Below are positions 14,767 to 22,939 of a stretch of 45,468 bases of DNA, one piece after another. Under the pieces are notes generated by a model. It was not told the DNA's origin. It was given only the letters and a program-made list of their open reading frames with translations, and did not search any database. A program made the position numbers and the translations under genes. Numbering within the stretch: the stretch's first letter is position 1; each line of letters opens with the position of its first letter. Origin of the DNA: Dehalococcoidales bacterium (lineage in GTDB: Bacteria; Chloroflexota; Dehalococcoidia; Dehalococcoidales; CSSed11-197); NCBI GenBank assembly GCA_028717385.1, contig JAQUNW010000008.1, positions 1 through 45,468 on the forward strand, given 5' to 3'.

Positions 14767-15792
14767 GTGTGGAACGTTTTTGGACAGGATGCTGCCCTAA
14801 CCCATCTTGCCACCGCGGTTAAAAAAGGTACTCTTCATCATGCTTACTTGTTTACTGGTCCTGATAAATCCGGCAAAAAATTAATGGCAATGGATTTGGC
14901 AAGAGCCGTCAATTGTGAATCAGAAAACCCCCCATGTGGGTGCTGTGATTCATGTAATCGTATCACTGTCTTGATCCATGCCGATGTCTGGCTGATTGAT
15001 TTAGAAAACCGGGGTGATGAGCCAGATAACAGAAAAGAAATTAAAACCGAAGAAATAGAGGATCTACAGCATTCGGCTAATCTTCCACCCTTCGAAGGAA
15101 AAGCACGAGTTTTTATTATTGACGGCGCGGAAGCTTTATCATCTTATGCAGCTAATCGTCTTTTAAAAATCCTGGAAGAACCACCACCCAGAGTAATATT
15201 TATCTTGCTTTCAAAAGCGCTGGAAAGCGTTTTACCTACTATAGTGTCAAGATGTCAGCACCTTGCCTTTAGAAACGTTGCATACGGTGAATTGGAGGCA
15301 TATCTTACAGAAAGATTCGGAGTGGACGCCTTAAAAGCAAAGCTTGTTGCTCGGCTAAGCGGCGGTCGCCCCGGATGGGCAATATTAGCTTTGAACGACG
15401 AAAAATTCCTATCCGACTTTTTAGAAAACAGAAACAAGCTGCTGGAGTTGTATAAGGCCAGCCGGACTGAACGGTTTGACTATGCTGAAAAAATTGCTTC
15501 TCAGTTTGCCGGCAACCGTTTGTCTGTAATGGATGAGCTAAAGTACTGGCAAGTTTTGGCTCGGGATGTTTTGTTTATGCAATTTGGCCTTGAGGGCAAT
15601 ATAATAAATTGTGACGCGCTGGAGCAGTTGCGGGTGCTGGCCGGTAGATATAAACCATCCGACGTTCGAAATATAATAGGTGCCATCAGCCAAACCAGAG
15701 AGCAGTTGCAACGTAATATTAACCCCAGGCTGGCACTGGAGACTATGGTGCTGGCTTTGGAATGCCCCGAGAGGGTTCCGGCAAAAATATAA
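14767..15792 (+). CDS. holB: DNA polymerase III delta' subunit
   Basis: A 341-residue clamp-loader subunit. It begins with GTG (MWNVFGQ), preceded by AAGGAG. It has a Walker A-like GPDKSGKK, a zinc-binding cysteine cluster (Cys50 and Cys57-63, NPPCGCCDSC), FIIDGAEAL as the Walker B region and LPTIVSRCQHL containing the SRC motif. The C-terminal helical collar domain is present. The order lysA-holB-ricT places it with a conserved holB-ricT pair known from Firmicutes. Confidence 0.93.
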   Translation: MWNVFGQDAALTHLATAVKKGTLHHAYLFTGPDKSGKKLMAMDLARAVNCESENPPCGCCDSCNRITVLIHADVWLIDLENRGDEPDNRKEIKTEEIEDLQHSANLPPFEGKARVFIIDGAEALSSYAANRLLKILEEPPPRVIFILLSKALESVLPTIVSRCQHLAFRNVAYGELEAYLTERFGVDALKAKLVARLSGGRPGWAILALNDEKFLSDFLENRNKLLELYKASRTERFDYAEKIASQFAGNRLSVMDELKYWQVLARDVLFMQFGLEGNIINCDALEQLRVLAGRYKPSDVRNIIGAISQTREQLQRNINPRLALETMVLALECPERVPAKI

Positions 15793-15812
15793 AAAACTTG
15801 GGAGAACATCAA

Positions 15813-16634
15813 ATGCCTTTAGTTATAGGAGTACGTTTTCGGCCTGTTGGCAAGATATATCACTTTGATCCAGCTGGTCTTGAGCTTAAGGACGGTGACC
15901 AGGTAGTCGTAGAAACTGCCAGAGGACAAGAACTAGGCAGAGTGATAGGCGCGCTCAAGGAAATATCAGAAGAAGAAGTCCCTGAAGGGCTGAAACCTGT
16001 TTTGAGGCTAGCTGATGATTCCGATATAGAGCAGGCACGTAATATGGAAAAGAGAGAATCAGAGGCTATAAGCGAATGCGAGCAGCTGGTGAGGCAGCTG
16101 AACCTGCCGATGAAACTTTTACGTGCTGAATATAGCCTTGATGGAAGCCTGGTAACAATATTCTTTGGGGCTGAAGGTCGGGTAGATTTCAGAGAGCTTG
16201 TACGTGATTTGAGCCGAAAGTTGAAGGCTCGTGTAGAATTGAGGCAGGTAGGCCCGCGGGATGAAACTCGTTTGCTGGGCGGATTTGGGCGTTGTGGCAG
16301 GTCACTCTGCTGCGCTACTTTTTTATCTGATTTTTCTCCGGTATCGATCAAAATGGCTAAAGAGCAGGATTTGCCTTTGAACCCGATGAAAATATCCGGT
16401 TTATGCGGAAGGCTGCTTTGCTGTCTTGGCTACGAATTTGAACAGTATCGTGAGATGAAAAAAACCATGCCAAAAGAGGGCGAGAGGGTCATGCTTCCTG
16501 GTGGAGAAGCAGTGATTATTTCAAGCCGGCCCCTGGAAAACAAAGTTGTTGTTGAACTTGGGGATGGTTCCCGAAGTGAATTAGATATATCTACATTGCC
16601 GAAGCGCGACGAGAACTCCGGAAAGCGCGATTAA
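15813..16634 (+). CDS. ricT: PSP1-domain regulator RicT (YaaT)
   Basis: A 273-residue PSP1 C-terminal domain protein. I start it at the ATG at 15813 behind GGGAGAACATCAA; an in-frame ATG at 15762 lies inside holB. The conserved cysteines are in GRCGRSLCC and GLCGRLLCCLGYE, which in RicT bind a [4Fe-4S] cluster together with its partners. In Bacillus the complex influences mRNA maturation by RNase Y. The partners RicA and RicF are not in the window. It follows holB after 20 bases. Confidence 0.93.
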   Translation: MPLVIGVRFRPVGKIYHFDPAGLELKDGDQVVVETARGQELGRVIGALKEISEEEVPEGLKPVLRLADDSDIEQARNMEKRESEAISECEQLVRQLNLPMKLLRAEYSLDGSLVTIFFGAEGRVDFRELVRDLSRKLKARVELRQVGPRDETRLLGGFGRCGRSLCCATFLSDFSPVSIKMAKEQDLPLNPMKISGLCGRLLCCLGYEFEQYREMKKTMPKEGERVMLPGGEAVIISSRPLENKVVVELGDGSRSELDISTLPKRDENSGKRD

Positions 16635-16659
16635 CTTGGGTAGAAAACGCACTCCTTCG

Positions 16660-17190
16660 CTAGTTATTGCTTGAAAGGTACTTGCCCCAGGAAGGGATTC
16701 CTATTGTATAGCGATGCGGCAGATAGAAGCCGGCGTACGCAGTGGGTTTAAACGGTTTGCGCATTAACTTCATGCTGGCTTCTTCAGGGGTGCGGCCAGC
16801 CTTGCGGTGGTTACATTTAGGGCAAGCGCTTGTAACGTTTGTCCATTTGTGTTCACCCCCGCGGTGGCGGGGTACGATATGGTCTATAGTGAGCAGGGTG
16901 CTCTGCTTTCCGCAATATTGGCAGGTATAGTTGTCACGGCGAAATACGCCTATCCGTGTGAGTTTGTTTTGATGGCAAGGGGGGCGAACCATATAATCCA
17001 GTCGGATAACTGTGGGTAGGGGAATTTCCCGTGAAATGGTATGGATAAAGCCCATGCCGTTTTCTACCATCTCTGCCTTCCCTTCGTGTATTAGCACTAT
17101 GGCACGCCTCACCTGGCAGATGCTAAGAGGTTGAAAGCAACTATTAAGCACCAACACCGGCAATCTTTCTTTCATATGCTGGGTAGACAT
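16660..17190 (-). CDS. HNH endonuclease
   Basis: A 176-residue protein with a complete zinc-HNH module: CQYC (Cys90, Cys93), TIDHIVPRHRGG with the catalytic His104, WTNVTSACPKCNHRK with Asn118, Cys123 and Cys126, and the final His. The N-terminal part (PVLVLNSCFQPLSICQVRRA) is the layout of a stand-alone, broadly distributed HNH family that is chromosomal rather than intron-borne. The target is unknown. It has its own promoter overlapping the stop of the upstream loader gene and no ribosome site before its ATG. Confidence 0.9.
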   Translation of the reverse strand: MSTQHMKERLPVLVLNSCFQPLSICQVRRAIVLIHEGKAEMVENGMGFIHTISREIPLPTVIRLDYMVRPPCHQNKLTRIGVFRRDNYTCQYCGKQSTLLTIDHIVPRHRGGEHKWTNVTSACPKCNHRKAGRTPEEASMKLMRKPFKPTAYAGFYLPHRYTIGIPSWGKYLSSNN

Positions 17191-17198
17191 TTGCTTAA

Positions 17199-17227
17199 AT
17201 ATTAGCCCCGTTGTTTTCCAAATTCAA
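17199..17227 (-). promoter_or_regulatory. Promoter of the HNH gene, predicted leaderless start
   Basis: On the minus strand TTGAAT (17222-17227) and TAATAT (17199-17204) have a 17-base spacer. The ATG (17188-17190) follows the -10 by eight bases, with no Shine-Dalgarno site. The -35 overlaps the stop codon of the tandem AAA+ gene. Confidence 0.5.
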
Positions 17228-18639
17228 CTTTTGGAATTATATCGTCGGCTCTGCGAGCGTTGTGATTTCCCGCGGGAGGTGTGGGAAGCTATATCGGCTC
17301 GGTAGTCGGGCACTGTAAGGGCGAAGGGAGTGCTGATTTTTGGATCAAGAAACCTTGAACGTATCCGGCTATCCAGTTCCTCCAGCGAACGAGTGGTAGT
17401 AATCACAGTTGCCAGACGAGCGTTGTAACGATAGTTGATAACCTGATACAGCTTTTCTTGTGCCCATGGTGTTGCAGTTTGCTCTCCAAAATCATCAAGT
17501 ACAAGGAATGGTGCTATTTTGACTCTTTCGAACATCCGATCGTAAGAAACCCTGGAATCCGGGCTAAATGTTGAACGAAGATGATCAATGAATTCTGGCA
17601 CTACTATAAACAGTGCCTGCTTGCCTGATTGGAAAAGATAATTCACAATAGCTGAAGCCAGATGAGTTTTTCCGCTGCCGGTCACTCCCTGCCATACTAA
17701 CCAACCATCAGGAGAACGAGCATAGTCAACTGCGAGACGATAAGCTTTTTCAAGGTTTTCCCGCTGTTGGAGCGGCAGGTTAACTCTTTTCCAGTCAAAG
17801 GTTTCAAACGTCATTTGCTTTTGCAGCTCAAGGCCAGGTTCCCAGCTATAACCGGAGCCGACATCATCTTCTGTTTCCAGATAAAATATCCGGCTGACGA
17901 CTGGGTCGTTGATTCGAGTTAGAACGCGCTGGTCTAGTTCGCTTAACGAGAGCAGTGTTATTAGTGTTGGTAATTCACGGTTAAAGCGGTAACTGAGCAG
18001 CTGGTCCAATTTTTCCTTCGACCATGGGCTTCCGGCATGTACTCCGAGGTCATCCAATAAAAGCATGGGCGCATTGCGAACTTCATCCAGCAGGTTATCA
18101 AAAGAGGTTTCGTTCGTAGGATTGTAACTTGCGCGCATGTGTTCCAGTAAATCTGGAACAGTGATATACAGCACTGACCTTTGCCTGTTTAATTGTTCAA
18201 CGGCAACTGCAGCGGCAATATGGGTTTTGCCTGAACCACTGGGGCCAATAAGCACAAACCAGCCGGAAGGATTTTCGGCAAAATCTTTAGCAGCTTGATA
18301 CGCTGCCTTGAAAAGAACCTGGTTTGTTTTATAACCACTGCGGCCTTCGGGCAGAAGGTTGTCAAAAGTCAGTCGGCTGAGTGGGCCAAGGTTGCTCGAT
18401 TCAAATAACATTGCCTGTTTTTGTTCTCCGCTTGTGCGGTTGAGGCAACTGCAACTTACTACCCTGGCGTAGTCGATCTGTCCATTGGCCAGCTTTGGAT
18501 GGTAGAATCCCACTCCGCCGCACCTGCTGCAGGCTGGTTGGTTATTTGTATTGGGTTTAATGTTGGACAAATCGCTGATACTTGCCGGTGGTATATTTTG
18601 ACGGGTCGTCTGCCGGATTATTTTGCCGATGTGCTCCAT
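17224..18639 (-). CDS. Tandem DnaC/DnaI-like AAA+ ATPase, putative replicative helicase loader
   Basis: A 471-residue protein with an N-terminal zinc knuckle (Cys37, Cys40, Cys63, Cys65) followed by two complete AAA+ domains. Domain 1 has Walker A IGPSGSGKTH (about 132-140) and Walker B LLLDDLG. Domain 2 has Walker A GVTGSGKTHL (about 318-326) and Walker B LVLDDFG. Each is followed by the same run of a PW..(E)KL element, YR(F/Y)N, a threonine-rich sensor strand and an SR finger (VVSRIF; IRSRF). The zinc knuckle before the ATPase resembles DnaI/DnaC loaders, which have only one ATPase domain. It starts behind AAGGAAAGG and overlaps the end of the DnaD-like gene by 83 bases in another frame. 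Confidence 0.88.
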   Translation of the reverse strand: MEHIGKIIRQTTRQNIPPASISDLSNIKPNTNNQPACSRCGGVGFYHPKLANGQIDYARVVSCSCLNRTSGEQKQAMLFESSNLGPLSRLTFDNLLPEGRSGYKTNQVLFKAAYQAAKDFAENPSGWFVLIGPSGSGKTHIAAAVAVEQLNRQRSVLYITVPDLLEHMRASYNPTNETSFDNLLDEVRNAPMLLLDDLGVHAGSPWSKEKLDQLLSYRFNRELPTLITLLSLSELDQRVLTRINDPVVSRIFYLETEDDVGSGYSWEPGLELQKQMTFETFDWKRVNLPLQQRENLEKAYRLAVDYARSPDGWLVWQGVTGSGKTHLASAIVNYLFQSGKQALFIVVPEFIDHLRSTFSPDSRVSYDRMFERVKIAPFLVLDDFGEQTATPWAQEKLYQVINYRYNARLATVITTTRSLEELDSRIRSRFLDPKISTPFALTVPDYRADIASHTSRGKSQRSQSRRYNSKS

Positions 18640-19264
18640 TGACCTTTCCTTCGGTTAACCATCTTTCCAGTATTCGTGATATATAACGCCAGTTGCGTTT
18701 ATTATTCATTGCTGCTTCCCCAATAGCCTCGATAATCCAATCTACAGGATAATTCTGTTCCGCCAGGCGCAGCTCATCCGAGATTAAAGGTGTAAGCATT
18801 CCGATATTCTCTTCATAACAGGTAAATATATTGGGCATTTGTTCAATCGGGGTGGCGGGATTACGAGGTATTGTTGCGTTGCCTGTGGTTATTTTGCCGG
18901 AGTCTGCAGCCTCTCTGTTTGCCGGAGTATTCAAAAAATAGACAGACTGGCGGGAGTTATTGTCCCCCACTTCGACCGTTAGTACGATCCCTCTTGCAAG
19001 CACTTTGGATATGGTGGCATCGAGGACTTCTTCAAAGGGGCGATTGTTTGTTTTGAGGCATTCGATGATTGCTGGATCGGCAATCAGTTCGCCCCGGCTG
19101 ATATATTGCACACTACCCTTTTTCCGGCTAATTAATCGGAATATTTGCAGGCTGAGTTTCAGCTCTTCAAGGCTGTCAACCCAGGGCATAACCACATTTA
19201 GATAGTAGCTGGGTACGGCGCAGTAGTCCATCCTGGCGGGAAGCCCTGGCAACTCTCTGGTCAC
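18557..19264 (-). CDS. dnaD: DnaD-domain replication-initiation protein
   Basis: A 235-residue protein. The N-terminal part (about 1-115) is a winged-helix-like region. The C-terminal part is a DnaD/DnaB_2 domain: IFTCYEENIGMLTPLISDEL, YPVDWIIEAI and NKRNWRYISRILERWLTEG. A tail with DPSKYTTGKYQRFVQ is typical and argues that the long overlap with the loader gene is real coding sequence. In Firmicutes DnaD helps load the replicative helicase. Its ATG overlaps the dnaB stop by four bases. Confidence 0.9.
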   Translation of the reverse strand: MTRELPGLPARMDYCAVPSYYLNVVMPWVDSLEELKLSLQIFRLISRKKGSVQYISRGELIADPAIIECLKTNNRPFEEVLDATISKVLARGIVLTVEVGDNNSRQSVYFLNTPANREAADSGKITTGNATIPRNPATPIEQMPNIFTCYEENIGMLTPLISDELRLAEQNYPVDWIIEAIGEAAMNNKRNWRYISRILERWLTEGKVNGAHRQNNPADDPSKYTTGKYQRFVQH

Positions 19265-20655
19265 AGTACTTCGCTTCCCTTTAATTCAACGCTATCAGCA
19301 GCCAGATTTTCAAAATTGGTAAGCCGGCTGTTGAAGCGGAGTTTCACCTGGCCGATTGGACCATTACGATGTTTGGCAACGATAATATCGGCAAGCTCTC
19401 GCGGATATTCCTGATTTTCGTGTGTGCGATACCATTCTTCTTCGGTAAAGTAAACTTCTTCCCGATATACAAAAGCTACTACGTCAGCGTCTTGCTCGAT
19501 AGAACCACTTTCACGTAGGTCAGAAAGTTGGGGTACATGTGACTGCCTCCATTCAACTGCCCTGCTAAGCTGGGAAACGGCGATAACCGGAACGTTGAGT
19601 TCCCGTGCAAGACCTTTAAGGGCTCTGGATATGTAGCCGATTTCCTGAACGCGGTTATCAGTTCTCGTATCTCCCTGAAGGAGTTGCAGATAGTCGACAA
19701 TAATCAGGTCGAGACCATGTTCATAATGCAAGCGCCTTGCCTTGCTTCTCATCTCTACCATGCGTAACTGGGGCGAATCATCCAGGTAAATGGGTGCTTC
19801 GCTCAGTGTTCCAATTGCATCCATGATACGTCCTTCGTGCTCATCGTGAATATTATGATACAATCCCAGCCGGATGCGCTTGGCGCTGACGCCGCTTTCC
19901 GCCGAGAGTAACCGGCTTACCAGTGATTCCTGGCTCATCTCCAGACTAAAGATAGCAGTACAGGCTCTTTCTAAAACAGCAGCGTTACGGGCAATATTTA
20001 ATGCAAAACTGGTTTTACCCATACTGGGGCGTCCTGCCACTATTACCAGATCAGAGCGTTGGAAGCCCCCAAGCAACTCGTCCAATCCGGTAAAACCAGA
20101 ATGAACGCTTGTTTTAGGCTGCAGTGCTCCTGGTTCCAGTTCAGGCGGAGCTTCAAAGTATTGTTCAAGCAATTCCCTGATATGTACAAAATCGGCGTCG
20201 CCCCGTTTGTTACGGAGGCGGAAGAGCACATCTTCGGCTTTGTTCAAGGCTGTTACCGCGTCGGCTTCTCCTCCATAACCTATGTCGGCAATTTTCTCCG
20301 AGGCCAGAATCAATTGCCGCATTACCGACAACCGCTGCACAATGCGTGCAAAGTGCAGAATTTCAAGGGAGGTAGGAACGATTGATGCAAGGTGACTCAG
20401 GTAGGCAAGATTGCCGCTCTTTTCCAGATTGCCTAAACGACTTAGTTCTTGAGAAACTGTAATTTTATTAATTGCCTCATCCCTTTGGTACAGATTGAGG
20501 CAGGACTGATATATCGATCGGTTGGCAGGACTAAAGAAATCTTCCGGTCTCAGAAAAGTAGCAATCTCGTAAATAGCCTTACCATCGATTAACAGGGAGC
20601 CGTTAACCGCTTCTTCTGCGTCCAGGTCATGGGGTGGGAGCCTGGTTTCAGCCAC
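19261..20655 (-). CDS. dnaB: Replicative DNA helicase DnaB
   Basis: A 464-residue hexameric helicase. The N-terminal collar domain starts LPPHDLDAEEAVNGSLL. The RecA-like domain has Walker A GRPSMGKTSFALN, Walker B LDLIIVDYLQLL, the SQLSRAVE loop and the KHRNGPIGQVKLRFN arginine-finger segment. Length is normal and no intein is seen. It begins two bases after the rplI stop and is coupled to dnaD by an ATGA overlap. The unit thus reads rplI-dnaB-dnaD-loader. Confidence 0.97.
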   Translation of the reverse strand: MAETRLPPHDLDAEEAVNGSLLIDGKAIYEIATFLRPEDFFSPANRSIYQSCLNLYQRDEAINKITVSQELSRLGNLEKSGNLAYLSHLASIVPTSLEILHFARIVQRLSVMRQLILASEKIADIGYGGEADAVTALNKAEDVLFRLRNKRGDADFVHIRELLEQYFEAPPELEPGALQPKTSVHSGFTGLDELLGGFQRSDLVIVAGRPSMGKTSFALNIARNAAVLERACTAIFSLEMSQESLVSRLLSAESGVSAKRIRLGLYHNIHDEHEGRIMDAIGTLSEAPIYLDDSPQLRMVEMRSKARRLHYEHGLDLIIVDYLQLLQGDTRTDNRVQEIGYISRALKGLARELNVPVIAVSQLSRAVEWRQSHVPQLSDLRESGSIEQDADVVAFVYREEVYFTEEEWYRTHENQEYPRELADIIVAKHRNGPIGQVKLRFNSRLTNFENLAADSVELKGSEVL

Positions 20656-20657
20656 GG

Positions 20658-21113
20658 TTAATCCTCCTCCTGGGGTACTACTTTGACAATTAATTTGGGC
20701 ATATGGTTTCTTGCCAATTTAACAATCACTTCAAAAGTACCCAGTTCATGGAGTGGCTCTGATAGTTCAATTTTACGCTTATCCAGTTCCAGGCCATGCG
20801 CTTTTTTAAGTTCAGTGGCGATATCGTTACTGGTTATCGAACCATAAAGCTTTCCCCTGGTGCCGACTTTAGCCTTTAACGTAATTGTTTTACCGTTAAG
20901 AGCTTTGGATTGGTTCGCAAGATCAGCTTCTATTTCTGCTTTTTTCTTTTCTTCTGCTTTTTTCCGGGCTTTAAGCTGGGCAAGTGTTTGATCGGTAGCT
21001 GGCATCACCAGGTTTTGGGGAATAAGGAAGTTGATAGCATAACCATCAGCAACCTCTTTAATATCGCCCTGCGATCCAGAGCCTGGTACATCTTTAAGAA
21101 AAATCACTTTCAT
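20658..21113 (-). CDS. rplI: Ribosomal protein bL9
   Basis: A 151-residue large-subunit protein. The N-terminal RNA-binding domain carries [17 protein letters not shown] and [18 protein letters not shown] long charged connecting helix ([18 protein letters not shown]) and the C-terminal domain ending in [13 protein letters not shown] follow. The start has GGGGAGAG upstream, and a TATAAT (21132-21137) stands about 20 bases before it as a likely -10. No rpsF or rpsR lies beside it. Confidence 0.96.
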   Translation of the reverse strand: MKVIFLKDVPGSGSQGDIKEVADGYAINFLIPQNLVMPATDQTLAQLKARKKAEEKKKAEIEADLANQSKALNGKTITLKAKVGTRGKLYGSITSNDIATELKKAHGLELDKRKIELSEPLHELGTFEVIVKLARNHMPKLIVKVVPQEED

Positions 21114-21162
21114 AACATCTCTCCCCTAAATATTATACCTTACTATTGACAGTGCTTGGAAA

Positions 21163-22080
21163 CTACGATTCCAGATATTCCCTGATATGAAAAGCCGCAT
21201 GAGCCCCATCTCCGGCTGCGGTGACGACCTGGCGAATTGAATTGATACGTACGTCACCAGCAGCAAAAATTCCCGATACCGAGGTTTCCAATCTTTCATC
21301 TACTTCAATGCTGCCCTGTCGGTTCATATCAACCAGACCTTTCACAAATTCAGTGTTGGGGGAGAGCCCTACAGCTACAAATATTCCATCTATTTTCAGG
21401 TTTGAATTCGAGTTATCACTGACGTTTTTAATTTCGATATTATTAACCCGGGATTCGCCGGATATTTTGGTTACAACGCTGTTTAAAACCGGTTCAATTT
21501 TGGGATTTGCATTTATTTTTTCAACCACAGCCATGGTTGCCCTGTAAGCATCGCGGCGATGGATTAAATATACCTTTTCGGCAAATTTGGCTAGGTGAAT
21601 TGCTTCGTAAAGCGCAGCGTTACCCCCACCGACTACCGCAACGGTTTTATTTTTGAAAAAAGGCCCATCGCAGGTTGCACAATATGATACCCCGCGGCCG
21701 GTCAGTTCTTTTTCTCCCGGCACATTGAGCTTAACCCGTTCTGTTCCGCTAGCAATTACCAGGGCTCTGGCGAAAAAATCTCCTTCAGAAGAATGGACGA
21801 TTTTTTTTGAACCAGACACGTCTACAGTATTGACGTTCGCATTAATTGTTTCTGCGCCGTGTTTTGTGGCTTGTTCATGCATTTTTGCGGTCAGTTCAAA
21901 GCCGGTGATTCCCTCCGGAAAACCCGGATAATTTTCAACATCGTCGGTGGTGGTAATGTTTCCGCCGATCAGAGCTCTTTCTATGATCAGGGTACTGAAC
22001 CGATCCCTGGCAGTATAGATACCAGCAGCGAGGCCGGCTGGCCCACCTCCGATGATTATAACGTCATATTCTTTTTTCAT
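21163..22080 (-). CDS. trxB: Thioredoxin reductase
   Basis: A 305-residue FAD/NADPH flavoenzyme. I use the ATG at 22078-22080 (MKKEYDVIIIGGGPAGLAAG) behind CAGGAGATG; a longer reading would extend into the upstream gene. FAD motif GGGPAG, redox-active CATCDG, NADPH motif VGGGNAALYEA and C-terminal FAAGDVR are present. It is the third gene of a minus-strand unit with an M20 hydrolase and a dehydratase activase. It may supply reduced thioredoxin to the small CxxC protein of the lipoyl operon, but that link is only inference. Confidence 0.95.
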   Translation of the reverse strand: MKKEYDVIIIGGGPAGLAAGIYTARDRFSTLIIERALIGGNITTTDDVENYPGFPEGITGFELTAKMHEQATKHGAETINANVNTVDVSGSKKIVHSSEGDFFARALVIASGTERVKLNVPGEKELTGRGVSYCATCDGPFFKNKTVAVVGGGNAALYEAIHLAKFAEKVYLIHRRDAYRATMAVVEKINANPKIEPVLNSVVTKISGESRVNNIEIKNVSDNSNSNLKIDGIFVAVGLSPNTEFVKGLVDMNRQGSIEVDERLETSVSGIFAAGDVRINSIRQVVTAAGDGAHAAFHIREYLES

Positions 22081-22093
22081 TTTACATCTCCTG

Positions 22094-22939
22094 TTATCTG
22101 TTGAGTGAAAGGCAATTGAATCCCTTGAAACGGCTTTCTCCCGGATTTTTTTCTGCCAGGCAGAGTAGGGCTGCTCCAACCGCTCCAGTTAATTCCGGGT
22201 GGTCAGGAATAAGTAAATCTATACCAAGTTCTTCTCGAAACGCCCGCTGTATTCCCTTGTTGCGGGCTACTCCTCCCTGGAATACAACCGGCTCGCGAAC
22301 CATTCGTGACTGTATCACCGAACGGCGGAAATTGGCAACAAGAGCTTTACATAACCCATATACAATATCTTCGCAGCCAAATCCTGTTTGCTGGTGAGTT
22401 ATCATGTCTGACTCGGCAAAAACTGTACAGGTTGCGTTTATGGTTACCGGGTTGAGGCTTTTTTCAGCCAGCTGACTCATATCTTCGAGAGAAATCCCTA
22501 ATCTGGATGCCTGATGGTCAAGAAAACTGCCAGTGCCAGCAGCGCATACTGTGTTCATGCCGAAATCCGCCACCAGTCCATTACGAATTATAATTAGTTT
22601 AGAGTCTTGGCCGCCGATCTCTACCACTGTTTGTACGTTCCTGTCAGTACGCAATGCGGCTATCGCCTGACAGGTAATTTCGTTTTTGATGATATCTGCT
22701 CCAAGCAATTCACTGGCCAGTTTACGTCCGCTACCGGTAACCGCGACGCCAGCTAGCTTATCTGAAGGAAGCACCGTCCTTATTTGGTCCAGGGCTTCCT
22801 TCAGGGCTTTTGTGGGATTTCCTGCAGTTGGTAGGCAGCATCCGGCTTTCATGTGCCCCTGGTTATCAACAATAGCCAGTTTGGTGCTTACGGAGCCGAT
22901 ATCAACTCCCATATAAGTAATGTTATCGGTTACGTTCAT
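22094..22939 (-). CDS. 2-hydroxyacyl-CoA dehydratase activase (BadF/BadG/HgdC family)
   Basis: A 281-residue ATPase of the ASKHA fold. The phosphate-1 loop is GVDIGSVSTKLAIV, the adenosine-binding part QGGVARNKGI and EIGGQDSKLI is present. The cluster cysteines are Cys132 (NTVCAAGTGSFLD) and Cys171 (NATCTVFAESD), 39 residues apart as in HgdC, and would bridge a [4Fe-4S] cluster in a homodimer. Such activases fire electrons into a dehydratase or reductase. No dehydratase alpha/beta pair is in the window, so the target is unknown. Its ATG overlaps the M20 stop and trxB follows after 13 bases. Confidence 0.92.
   Translation of the reverse strand: MNVTDNITYMGVDIGSVSTKLAIVDNQGHMKAGCCLPTAGNPTKALKEALDQIRTVLPSDKLAGVAVTGSGRKLASELLGADIIKNEITCQAIAALRTDRNVQTVVEIGGQDSKLIIIRNGLVADFGMNTVCAAGTGSFLDHQASRLGISLEDMSQLAEKSLNPVTINATCTVFAESDMITHQQTGFGCEDIVYGLCKALVANFRRSVIQSRMVREPVVFQGGVARNKGIQRAFREELGIDLLIPDHPELTGAVGAALLCLAEKNPGESRFKGFNCLSLNR

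Noticed and set aside
19261-20655. Intein in dnaB
   Set aside because: Checked because dnaB often carries one; the helicase motifs are continuous and the length is normal.
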